Assembly (NCBI GenBank): GCA_003527165.1
Contig: DPSI01000602.1
Location: 1-6,374, forward strand
Length of the DNA: 6,374 nt
Reading direction: 5' to 3'
Source of the DNA: Pseudomonas sp.
GTDB lineage: Bacteria; Pseudomonadota; Gammaproteobacteria; Pseudomonadales; Pseudomonadaceae
Shown here: in pieces, positions 1-5,865 of the stretch
How positions within the stretch are numbered: the first letter of the stretch is position 1
How the letters are laid out: each line of letters opens with the position of its first letter
Notes under the pieces: model-generated
Seen by the model: only the letters and a program-made list of their open reading frames with translations
What the model was told of the DNA's origin: nothing
Database searches by the model: none
Program-made: the position numbers and the translations under genes

Positions 1-953
1 TTGGCATCTGTCAGCCAAAGCCAGCACCCCCCTGCTTCGGTTGCCCCATTGCCGGCCTGCGCCCGACTGACGGCGGCGACGCAGGTGTCGAAGGCAGATA
101 CGAGCGTCTTCTCACGCACCTTCGCCAGAGTTCGGAGAGGAGAGAGATCGATGGCGGCCGCGAGCAGTGCTGCCTGGACGGCGTCTGGATCCCGCAGCGC
201 CTCAAGGGGTCCGACATTGTCGCCGACTACGAAGAAGTCATAGCGGCCGGGCGCGCCCTGGTCGGACAGCACAAGCAGATCGTGGAGAACCTTGTCGGCT
301 TGGGCCTGGGTGCGCACGACCACACCCATGCCCTTAAGGTCGAGCGGGAAGCCAGGAATTTCCGGGCCGCTGAGCAAGTCGGAATAGTCGGCCAAGCCTT
401 CACGGCAGGGCCAACGCCACTCGCGTTCATGGGTACACTCGACGACGCCGTCGGCGCTGAGGGTCACGTAGCGATGCTGTTCCGCCAGCGCCAATACGGC
501 GGGTGGAAGAATCCGCGGTCCACCGTCCTTGCCGGAGGGGATCTTGGGCGCGCCGCTAAGGCCATAGATCGCGGGCCGTGCGCCGGCGGCGTTGGCACCG
601 AGCTTCGGCAAGAGGATGCCGAAGGGGCTCATCGCCTGACCTTTCGCCTGACGGTTCCGACCGGCCTCAAGGAAGGCGGCGATCGGCATGTCGGTAAAGC
701 AGACAGCTGGATCCGGCCCGTAGACCGTGCGACAGCCGCCGCGCACGGACCAGGTGGCCCACAGACGTTGGGAGCGAATGGCGTTGCGCAGAAGGAAGAG
801 CGGCGAGATCTTCGTGTCCTCCACGATCGCACCCGGCCCCCAGTCATCGACCGACAAAGCAAAATTGCTTCCTTCCAAGTCGATATGTCGGAAGAAATGC
901 ACCAAATATGGTGACAGGTCGAATCTAATATTGTTGATAGAAGCGGCTTTCAT
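1..953 (-). CDS. AbiGi/DarT-like putative phage-defence protein, C-terminus beyond left edge
   Basis: The minus strand is open from the ATG at 953-951 to the window edge: 317 codons without a stop, so the gene is partial. It has coherent pseudomonad-style codon use. Visible blocks are LVHFFRH (residues 17-23), LFLLRNAIRSQRLWATWS (52-69), VYGPDPAVCFTDMPIAAFLEA (starting at residue 77), and HEREWRW (175-181). An N-terminal H-F-x-R, a central 'CFTxMP' block and a later 'EREWR' are what I recall from the AbiGi antitoxin-like family and from DarT/DUF2971-like proteins with an ADP-ribosyltransferase-type fold. That assignment is from memory of motifs, not a search. Residues ~210-317 look like an additional C-terminal region of unknown role. 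There is no signal peptide or membrane segment, so it is likely cytoplasmic. AGGAAG (956-961) lies just upstream of the ATG in an AT-rich leader. Its neighbour upstream on the same strand is a TIR-like fragment, which supports a defence-island setting. The reading frame is near certain; the function is tentative. Confidence 0.85.
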   Translation of the reverse strand, partial: MKAASINNIRFDLSPYLVHFFRHIDLEGSNFALSVDDWGPGAIVEDTKISPLFLLRNAIRSQRLWATWSVRGGCRTVYGPDPAVCFTDMPIAAFLEAGRNRQAKGQAMSPFGILLPKLGANAAGARPAIYGLSGAPKIPSGKDGGPRILPPAVLALAEQHRYVTLSADGVVECTHEREWRWPCREGLADYSDLLSGPEIPGFPLDLKGMGVVVRTQAQADKVLHDLLVLSDQGAPGRYDFFVVGDNVGPLEALRDPDAVQAALLAAAIDLSPLRTLAKVREKTLVSAFDTCVAAVSRAQAGNGATEAGGCWLWLTDA

Positions 954-1215
954 GACTTCCTATATACAGACTTCTCCAATGAACGTATATTTACATTATC
1001 AATGCGCCGGCATCTACACTGATGGGATCACGCAGCTCATACCCATACGTCGGAGGCGAGGTCGGCACCGCTGTTAGCAGCCAAAGGCGATGTTGCCCGG
1101 AAGTCGACTCCGGGACGCCTTGTTCATGCGCCCGCGTATGGTCCGTGCTGACCTGACAGGTGAAAAACCTCAGCCGCGCCCGGCATTACCCCGGCCGGTC
1201 ACTTGTGCGAACCGC
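954..1215. other. Non-coding spacer with AT-rich leader of the minus-strand gene
   Basis: No convincing gene lies here. Positions ~955-1000 are clearly AT-rich compared with the surroundings and read on the minus strand as TA-rich DNA ending in a ribosome binding site. This is the probable promoter/leader of the CDS that starts at 953, though no clean -35/-10 pair can be assigned. Between ~1163 and 1195 the minus strand shows short GC-rich self-complementary runs (CCGG/CCGG, GCCG/CGGC) followed by five T residues. That could be a weak terminator for the TIR-like gene ending at 1216. Confidence 0.5.
1096..1114. repeat. Small inverted repeat (6-bp stem, 7-nt loop)
   Basis: CCCGGA (1096-1101) and TCCGGG (1109-1114) are perfect complements around the loop AGTCGAC. 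It lies between the TIR-like fragment and the AbiGi-like gene. There is no T-run on either side, so it is not a clear terminator. The role is unknown. Confidence 0.3.
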
Positions 1216-1356
1216 CTAAGTTGCAACCAGTTCGGCGATCTTCGCCGCGATGTCCGCCATCGACTCCTCGGCGGTGCTCAGCCCCGCGCGGGAAGCAAGC
1301 AACAGGCTGACCTGCTCAAGCTCTTCATAAGTGGTTCCATGAACAACTGGAATGAG
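1216..1356 (-). pseudogene. C-terminal fragment of a TIR-domain-like protein
   Basis: Minus-strand reading from ~1356 to the TAG at 1218-1216 gives about 46 residues. They begin LIPVVHGTTYEELEQVSLLL, continue to LASRAGLSTAEESMADIAAK and end IAELVAT. This matches the end of bacterial TIR domains as I know them: an 'xIPVxHG' beta strand, a 'T.EEL...SLLLASR.ALST' helix and loop, and a last amphipathic helix. TIR domains in bacteria are usually NADases or signal producers in anti-phage systems such as Thoeris. Everything upstream of the IPVxHG strand is missing, including the catalytic glutamate region, so the fragment cannot be active. Further reading in the same frame (to 1506) is only the antisense of the ABC ATPase, so the true remnant stops at about 1353-1356. 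The identification rests on a short stretch and could be wrong. Confidence 0.5.
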
Positions 1357-1359
1357 CCG

Positions 1360-2235
1360 CTCGCGCCGGAGAAGCGCCGGATCGGCATGGTCTTCCAGGA
1401 TTATGCCCTGTTCCCGCACCTGACGGTGGGGGAGAACATCGGCTTCGGCATCCGCCAGCATCCGCACAGCCAGCGTATCGTTCGTGAGATGCTCGAGCTG
1501 GTGCATCTAGCACCGCTGAGCAAGCGTTATCCGCACGAGCTTTCTGGCGGTCAGCAGCAGCGCGTCGCCCTCGCCCGCGCGCTGGCCCCCGAGCCAGAAC
1601 TGCTGTTGCTCGATGAGCCTTTTTCCAACCTCGATGGTGACCTGCGGCGCCGGCTGAGTCATGAGGTGCGCGATATTCTCAAGACGCGCGGCACCAGCGC
1701 CATTCTGGTCACGCACGATCAAGAAGAGGCGTTCGCCGTCAGCGATCAGGTCGGAGTACTCAAGGAGGGACGGCTAGAACAATGGGACACCCCGTTCAAC
1801 CTTTACCACGAGCCGCTTACGCCCTTCGTCGCCAGTTTCATCGGCCAGGGGTATTTCATTCGCGGTCAATTGATCGATCCAGAGACGGTACAGACCGAAC
1901 TCGGAGTCATTCGCGGCAACCGCGCCTACACCATGCCGGCCGGCAGTTCCGTGGATGTTCTACTGCGCCCGGATGACATCGTCTATTCGCCGCAAAGCGC
2001 GCTCAAGGCGCTTATCGTTGGCAAGACCTTCCTCGGCGCCTCGACCCTGTACCGCCTGCAATTGCCGACCGGCAATCTGCTCGAAGGTATCTTTCCCAGC
2101 CATGCGGACTACCCGACCGGCCAAGAAGTCGGCATTGGCATCGCCGCTGATCATCTGGTGGTGTTTCCAGCCCAAGGCAGTGTCGCCGCCCACGAGACGC
2201 TGCCCAAACCGGGTGTACGGCGCTATCGAGACTAA
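1360..2235 (+). pseudogene. 5'-truncated Fe3+-type ABC transporter ATP-binding protein (FbpC-like)
   Basis: From 1360 the plus strand encodes ~291 residues beginning LAPEKRRIGMVFQDYALFPH. This is the stretch that in FbpC/PotA-type ATPases follows the Walker A domain. Present are the Q-loop (VFQDY, Gln at 1396-1398), the ABC signature LSGGQQQR (from 1540), Walker B LLLLDEP (1600-1620), the D-loop SNLD, the H-loop VTHDQ (His at 1714-1716), and a C-terminal TOBE-like region with LLRPDDIVYS (from ~1957) through LVVFP. The Walker A P-loop (GxxGxGKT) and about 80 residues before it are absent. The preceding plus-strand frame (open from 1090) is unrelated sequence that includes the antisense of the TIR-like gene. 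Without a P-loop it cannot bind ATP normally. The C-terminal style suggests ferric iron uptake. The usual binding-protein and permease genes upstream are not in the window, so they were probably lost or displaced together with the 5' end. Confidence 0.88.
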
Positions 2236-2245
2236 GGCCTTTGCC

Positions 2246-2304
2246 GTAAGGCCGAACTTGTTCGGCCTTACAGCAAATTTGTGGCCGAATGAATTCGGTC
2301 CTAC
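2246..2304. repeat. REP-like inverted pair between convergent genes
   Basis: Two hairpins lie side by side. The first (2246-2271) has a perfect 11-bp stem starting GTAAGGCCGAA with the loop CTTG. The second (2283-2300) has an 8-bp stem GGCCGAAT/ATTCGGTC with one G-T pair and a GA turn. Read on the minus strand, the second begins GTAGGACCGAATTC, so the two units share a GTARG-(A)-CCGAA head and face opposite ways. This is the layout of paired REP elements (BIME-like) in pseudomonads. The pair sits just after the ABC stop (2235) and just beyond the tadA stop (2329), where it could also end transcription from both sides. Confidence 0.75.
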
Positions 2305-2328
2305 AGACCTGAGCGCTCCCAAATAGGC

Positions 2329-2820
2329 CTAGGATAAGATCCGCGCCTGCCTTCGCTGCCGGAAGAAATCGCTCAGCACCGTGCCGCACTCCTCCTTCAG
2401 CACGCCGCCTTCGGCGAGCACCCGATGATTAAGAAAATCTTGCGCGAAGAATTCGCCACGACTGACCACCACACCGGCCTTGGGCTCGCTAGCACCATAA
2501 ACGACACGAGCGATGCGCGAGTGCACGACCAACCCCGCACACATGCTGCAGGGCTCCAGCGTCACGTACAACGTACTGCCTGGTACACGGTAGTTTTGCA
2601 CGCGCGACGCCGCGTCGCGGATCGCCACCATTTCAGCGTGAGCACTGGGGTCGTGCCGGGATATCGGGCAGTTGAAACCCCGACCGATAATGTGCCCGTC
2701 CCGCACCAGCACAGCGCCCACCGGCACCTCGCCCAGAGCCGCGCCCTGCGCTGCAAGTGCAAGCGCCTCGCGCATGAAATGCTCGTCCCGCGAGCGGTCG
2801 ATGATTTGTAATTTTTTCAT
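2329..2820 (-). CDS. tadA: tRNA-specific adenosine deaminase TadA
   Basis: 163 residues, the normal length for TadA, a cytoplasmic zinc enzyme that deaminates A34 to inosine in the anticodon of tRNA-Arg(ACG). The cytidine/deoxycytidylate deaminase fold is complete: HAE (His61, Glu63 as proton shuttle) and PCSMC (Cys91 and Cys94, the other two zinc ligands). The segment SRIARVVYGASEPKAG (101-116) matches the TadA substrate loop. The start is the ATG at 2820 because the codon two before it is an in-frame TGA, and residues 6-17 (IIDRSRDEHFMR) are conserved-looking. No Shine-Dalgarno sequence is visible: the start follows a heptamer array by two bases. It reads in the same direction as the multicopper oxidase upstream (131-bp gap) and converges with the ABC pseudogene. 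Confidence 0.97.
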   Translation of the reverse strand: MKKLQIIDRSRDEHFMREALALAAQGAALGEVPVGAVLVRDGHIIGRGFNCPISRHDPSAHAEMVAIRDAASRVQNYRVPGSTLYVTLEPCSMCAGLVVHSRIARVVYGASEPKAGVVVSRGEFFAQDFLNHRVLAEGGVLKEECGTVLSDFFRQRRQARILS

Positions 2821-2822
2821 AA

Positions 2823-2871
2823 TTCAGGCTTCAGGCTTCAGGCTTCAGGCTTCAGGCTTCAGGCTTCAGGC
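2823..2871. repeat. Tandem array, seven perfect copies of TTCAGGC
   Basis: Seven uninterrupted 7-bp units (GCCTGAA when read along the tadA strand) occupy 2823-2871. The array ends two bases before the tadA start codon. Since 7 is not a multiple of 3, each frame meets TGA once every 21 bases, so the array cannot be coding through more than three units. Uniform copies suggest recent slippage-driven expansion. Similar GCCTGAA-type heptamers occur between genes in some pseudomonads. Confidence 0.95.
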
Positions 2872-2933
2872 GAATCAGCCTGCGACCAGAGCCAAACGAC
2901 AGTCAAACTTTTCGCTCTTTGCCTACAGCCTAT

Positions 2934-2944
2934 GGCCTGAAGCC
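2934..2944. repeat. Inverted single copy of the heptamer motif
   Basis: GGCCTGAAGCC (2934-2944) holds a 10-base exact inverse match (GCCTGAAGCC) to the GGCTTCAGGC junction repeated in the array at 2823-2871. It lies directly beyond the multicopper oxidase stop codon (2954-2952). In a transcript it could pair with any unit of the array, giving a hairpin between the two genes. Confidence 0.6.
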
Positions 2945-2951
2945 CGCCCCT

Positions 2952-4322
2952 CTACACGACCTCGATTGCCGCCATCAGCCCCGTCACCATATGGTCGATG
3001 ACATGGCAATGGAACATCCACACGCCGGGATTATCCGCTACCAGGGCGATCCTTGCGGTTTCGTTCTTGCCCAGCAGGTAGGTGTCGGTGAACCAAGGCT
3101 CGATTCGTTTGCGATTGGACGAGATCACCTTGAAAGTCATGCCATGCAAATGGATCGGATGCTGATACTGGCTGAGGTTGCGCAGTTCAAGGATATAGTG
3201 ACCGTCCTTCCTCAACGTCGCGATCGGCCGATCCGCGCAAGTCTTGTCATTGATGTCCCAGGCCTGCCCATTGATCTGCCAGAAGGTGAAGGCATCGCCC
3301 TGCCCAGCATCGCTGGACAAGGTGCCAGCCCACTCGAAATTGAAACGCAGGGTTTCTGCCTGCTGCAGGTCCGGTTCGGCGACAGGATTGGGGGGAAGTG
3401 GTGCTGGCCAATCCGCTTCAGCCTCGCCAGTGCTTACCGACGCAAGCGTTGCCAGCCGCAGCGGACCGTTGCGCAAGGACAACTGCTCGCCAGCAGGCGG
3501 AACCTTCAGCGCCAGATCCACGCGCATGCCCGGGCCCATCCAGTATTCCTTGCCCAAGGCGCGCGGCTGAATCGGATGGCCGTCGATCGCATAGATGCGC
3601 GCCTCCCCAGCCGAGAGATTCAGCCGGTAGGTCAGCGTGTTGTCGAGATTGAGGATGCGCAGTCGCACGACCTGATCTGCGGGCAACTCTAAGGTCGGTG
3701 CGTGCTCACCATTGATGGTCGACAACACACCGGGCGTACCGCCGCGCGCGGCCTCGCGTGGCACGCTGAAGTCCGTGAAGGCGCCCTGCTTGTCCACATG
3801 CCAGCTCTTCAGGCTCAGCGTGCGCTCATGGCGGAAGCCGTTCGGCTCACGCTCCTCGATGATCAGCGGCCCTACCAGCCCACGGCCAAGCTGCTCAGCG
3901 CTGGTGGTATGCGGGTGGTACCAGAAACTGCCGGCATCCTGAACCTGAAACAGATAATCGAACGACTCTCCCGGTAAAACGGGCAACTGCGAGACATAGG
4001 GCACGCCATCCATATTCAGCGGCAAACGGATGCCATGCCAGTGGATGGTAGTCGGTTCCGGCAGATGATTGACGAAGCGCACCCGCAGCCAGTCGCCCTG
4101 TCGCGCACGTAATTCGAGGCCGGGCGCCTGACCGCCATAGCACCAGGCGGGCGTCCGATGCCCGGCGATCAGCTCCACATCCAACGGCGCCGCGATCAGC
4201 TCGTAATCGTGGCGGGTCACATCGGCAGGGCGTCCGAGCCAGTAGCGCGCACCGCCACCGACGACACCCAGCACACCCAAGCCAGCCAGGCCGGCCAACA
4301 TCTTTCTTCGGGTAAAGGTCAT
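2952..4322 (-). CDS. Tat-exported multicopper oxidase (CueO/laccase-like)
   Basis: 456 residues from the ATG at 4322, chosen because TAGGA precedes it at good spacing. A TTG at 4370 in the same frame has no such site. The N-terminus MTFTRRKMLAGLAGLGVLGV is a twin-arginine signal (Arg5-Arg6 plus hydrophobic run), so the enzyme is folded with copper and exported to the periplasm. All four copper motifs are present: HWHG (94-97), WYHPH (134-138), HPIHLHG (388-394) and HCHVIDHMVTGLM (438-450). These give the type 1, 2 and 3 copper ligands (Cys439, His444 and others). Three cupredoxin-like regions are implied by the length. The family oxidises Cu(I), other metals or phenols with oxygen. Substrate is not readable here; copper tolerance is the commonest role. 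The residue aligned with the CueO axial Met (Met510) is Leu449. It is divergent from the DUF1206 gene and upstream of tadA on the same strand. Confidence 0.95.
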   Translation of the reverse strand: MTFTRRKMLAGLAGLGVLGVVGGGARYWLGRPADVTRHDYELIAAPLDVELIAGHRTPAWCYGGQAPGLELRARQGDWLRVRFVNHLPEPTTIHWHGIRLPLNMDGVPYVSQLPVLPGESFDYLFQVQDAGSFWYHPHTTSAEQLGRGLVGPLIIEEREPNGFRHERTLSLKSWHVDKQGAFTDFSVPREAARGGTPGVLSTINGEHAPTLELPADQVVRLRILNLDNTLTYRLNLSAGEARIYAIDGHPIQPRALGKEYWMGPGMRVDLALKVPPAGEQLSLRNGPLRLATLASVSTGEAEADWPAPLPPNPVAEPDLQQAETLRFNFEWAGTLSSDAGQGDAFTFWQINGQAWDINDKTCADRPIATLRKDGHYILELRNLSQYQHPIHLHGMTFKVISSNRKRIEPWFTDTYLLGKNETARIALVADNPGVWMFHCHVIDHMVTGLMAAIEVV

Positions 4323-4347
4323 CGTGAATCCTATAAAAACGGCTACG

Positions 4348-4360
4348 AGCCACCGTGGCT
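4348..4360. promoter_or_regulatory. 13-bp palindrome upstream of the oxidase start
   Basis: AGCCAC-C-GTGGCT is a perfect palindrome with one central base, 26-38 bp upstream of the oxidase ATG, in the 194-bp gap between the two divergent genes. The one-base centre makes an RNA hairpin unlikely, so a dimeric DNA-binding protein is the better reading. It does not match the CueR or CopR boxes I remember. No clear -35/-10 pair is visible nearby. Confidence 0.3.
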
Positions 4361-4516
4361 TTTGCAGCAAAAAGGAATAGCTCGCATTTGCGTCATGCTA
4401 CCAGCTTCCCCGCGCCTACTGCTCCATCCGTAACCAAGCCGCCCGTAGACCACAGCGAACCCTCTTGGTCAGGCCCCGTCTACTGTCTGACCGTTACCAG
4501 AAAAACAGGAGGCCTG

Positions 4517-5356
4517 ATGCAGACCATTGCAGCTCATGGCAACGGCGAAGTCAGCCGCGGTATCGTCTGGCTCGCCCGCAGCGGTTATGCCGCACGAGGT
4601 GTCGTTTACCTGATCGTCGGCGCGTTCGCATTCATGGCCGGCATTGGCAGCGGTGAAACCGTTGGAACCAAGGGCGCCATCCAGCAATTGTTGGGGCACC
4701 CCTTCGGCGACACCTTGCTCTGGGTCATGGTCGTCGGCCTGGTGGCTTATGTGGCCTGGCGTCTGACGCAGGCGATCACCGACCCGGAGGGGCACGGCAC
4801 TGATGCCAAAGGCCTGTCGATTCGAGCCGGGCTGCTCGGCAGCGCCGCTGCCTATACCCTGCTGGCACTGTTTACCCTTGGCCTGCTCGGCAGCTCCGTT
4901 GGCGAATCCGCAAGTGGCGGTGCGGGTAGCTCGGGCAGTAGCGATTTCCTCTCGGGTCTGCTCGGCTTGAAATACTCGAATTATCTGGTCTATGTCGTCG
5001 CGCTGGTTCCGCTCGCAGTGGGTATTGCCCACCTCGTCAAAGGCTGGAAAGCCAAGTTCGAAAAGTACTTCCATGCCTCCGAAGATGTTATGCGCTGGGT
5101 TCGACCAATCGCACGCGCAGGCCTGATCGCTCGTGGCGTCGCCTTCCTGATCGTTGCCGGCATGCTTTTTAGCGGCGGCGGACGCTACGAACCCACCGAT
5201 CCTCCTGGGCTGGAGGATGCTTTGAAGGCGCTGCAGAGCCTGCCGTTCGGCACCTTCTGGCTGTCGCTAGTGGGCCTTGGATTGGTGGCCTTCGCCGTCT
5301 ACAGCGTCTCCGAAGCGATCTGGCGCCGTATCGACATGCCAGCCGTTTTCCGCTGA
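4517..5356 (+). CDS. DUF1206-family inner-membrane protein
   Basis: 279 residues from the ATG at 4517, set by a perfect AGGAGG at 4507-4512. Earlier in-frame codons (from 4355) lack such a site. It matches the DUF1206 family (function unknown): six hydrophobic segments at about residues 27-43, 66-82, 105-126, 152-173, 200-218 and 245-265, arranged as three two-helix repeats. The repeat heads are visible as LARSGYAARGVVYLIVGAFA (19-38), a degenerate copy near 104-123, and IARAGLIARGVAFLIVAGML (198-217). The 'ARGV' arginines sit at the cytoplasmic side of the first and third repeats. A Gly/Ser-rich loop (about 125-143) separates repeats two and three. No catalytic motif is seen. It diverges from the multicopper oxidase, so shared control is possible but unproven. 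Confidence 0.93.
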   Translation: MQTIAAHGNGEVSRGIVWLARSGYAARGVVYLIVGAFAFMAGIGSGETVGTKGAIQQLLGHPFGDTLLWVMVVGLVAYVAWRLTQAITDPEGHGTDAKGLSIRAGLLGSAAAYTLLALFTLGLLGSSVGESASGGAGSSGSSDFLSGLLGLKYSNYLVYVVALVPLAVGIAHLVKGWKAKFEKYFHASEDVMRWVRPIARAGLIARGVAFLIVAGMLFSGGGRYEPTDPPGLEDALKALQSLPFGTFWLSLVGLGLVAFAVYSVSEAIWRRIDMPAVFR

Positions 5357-5374
5357 CGCTTCCATAAATCAGAA

Positions 5375-5392
5375 GCCCCCGCAGGCGGAAGC
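5375..5392 (-). terminator. Possible minus-strand terminator hairpin
   Basis: On the minus strand GCTTCCGC and GCGGGGGC pair over 8 bp (two G-U pairs), with a very short loop, followed by TTCTGATTT. It lies beyond the stop of the LysR remnant (5456) and just beyond the DUF1206 stop on the other strand. On the plus strand two pairs are lost, so it would act mainly on minus-strand transcripts. The T-run is weak. Confidence 0.35.
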
Positions 5393-5455
5393 CCATTGTT
5401 GAATTAATACAGCCTGATCCGGTTGTAGCGGTGTATCGCGAACCACGATGGATGC

Positions 5456-5865
5456 TCAGGGAAGGCTTTGCGTCGGCACCCGAGCCAGTAAATGATTGAG
5501 CAGGCGCTTAGCCGATAGCGACAGCGCATCGGCATCGCGCACGCATATCACGAACTCACCCAGCGCCCAATCGTCTATCAGCGGGATGGCGTGCAGGTCG
5601 AACAGGCCGATGTAGCGCTGCACCGCCTCTTGCGGAAAGATGCACAGCCCCAACCCGACGTGGGCTAGCCGGTAGGCCGCGTCGAGCGAGGATACATGCG
5701 TGCGAAAGCGTACTTCACGGCCGACCTGCGCCGCTGTTTCGAATCCCGGCTACGGCGCCGTCCACCTCATCGATGTGATTGGCCTTGAGCCGGAAAGCCC
5801 AAGACACCGATAGACGGCGGGGCAATTGCACAGCCCCCAGGGGCTTACCTACGTAAGGGCACCCT
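5456..5865 (-). pseudogene. LysR-type regulator remnant, effector-binding half only, frameshifted
   Basis: The minus-strand frame open from 5749 to the TGA at 5458-5456 gives 97 residues, including REVRFRTHVSSLDAAYRLAH, VGLGLCIFPQEAVQRY and a tail ending LLNHLLARVPTQSLP. This is the C-terminal part of a LysR substrate-binding domain (the 'R.RVxSFDAxxRxVxxGLGIxxLP' segment and the last helix). Immediately upstream an in-frame TAG (5752-5750) stops this frame. A neighbouring frame then reads PYVGKPLGAVQLPRRLSVSW and ANHIDEVDGAVAG, which resembles the preceding LysR segment ('RPY..D.LVAVLPR.HPLA...DFVGL'). So the remnant appears to continue to about 5865 across a frameshift near 5745-5752. The helix-turn-helix and about half the protein are absent, so it cannot bind DNA. 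The C-terminal identification is firm; the upstream extension is my alignment by eye. Confidence 0.7.

Noticed and set aside
282..914. 210-codon plus-strand open frame
   Set aside because: It is antisense to the coherent 317-codon minus-strand gene, has no ribosome binding site and no recognisable motif.
1090..1359. N-terminal extension of the ABC ATPase frame
   Set aside because: About 90 residues with no similarity to an ABC N-terminus, partly antisense to the TIR-like tail; open by chance.
1357..1506. Upstream part of the minus-strand frame containing the TIR-like tail
   Set aside because: It is exactly antisense to conserved ABC codons (Q-loop region), so it is not part of the TIR gene.
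2823..2871. CRISPR array
   Set aside because: 7-bp units with no spacers; a simple tandem repeat.
2919..3692. 257-codon plus-strand open frame
   Set aside because: Shadow of the multicopper oxidase, whose copper motifs are complete on the other strand.
4323..4370. TTG start giving the oxidase 16 more residues
   Set aside because: It would put an extra segment before the Tat signal; the ATG at 4322 has a proper ribosome binding site.
5737..5750. tRNA T-loop-like TTTCGAATCCCGGC, a possible attachment site
   Set aside because: The flanking bases do not form a T-stem or an acceptor stem, and the bases are explained as LysR codons.
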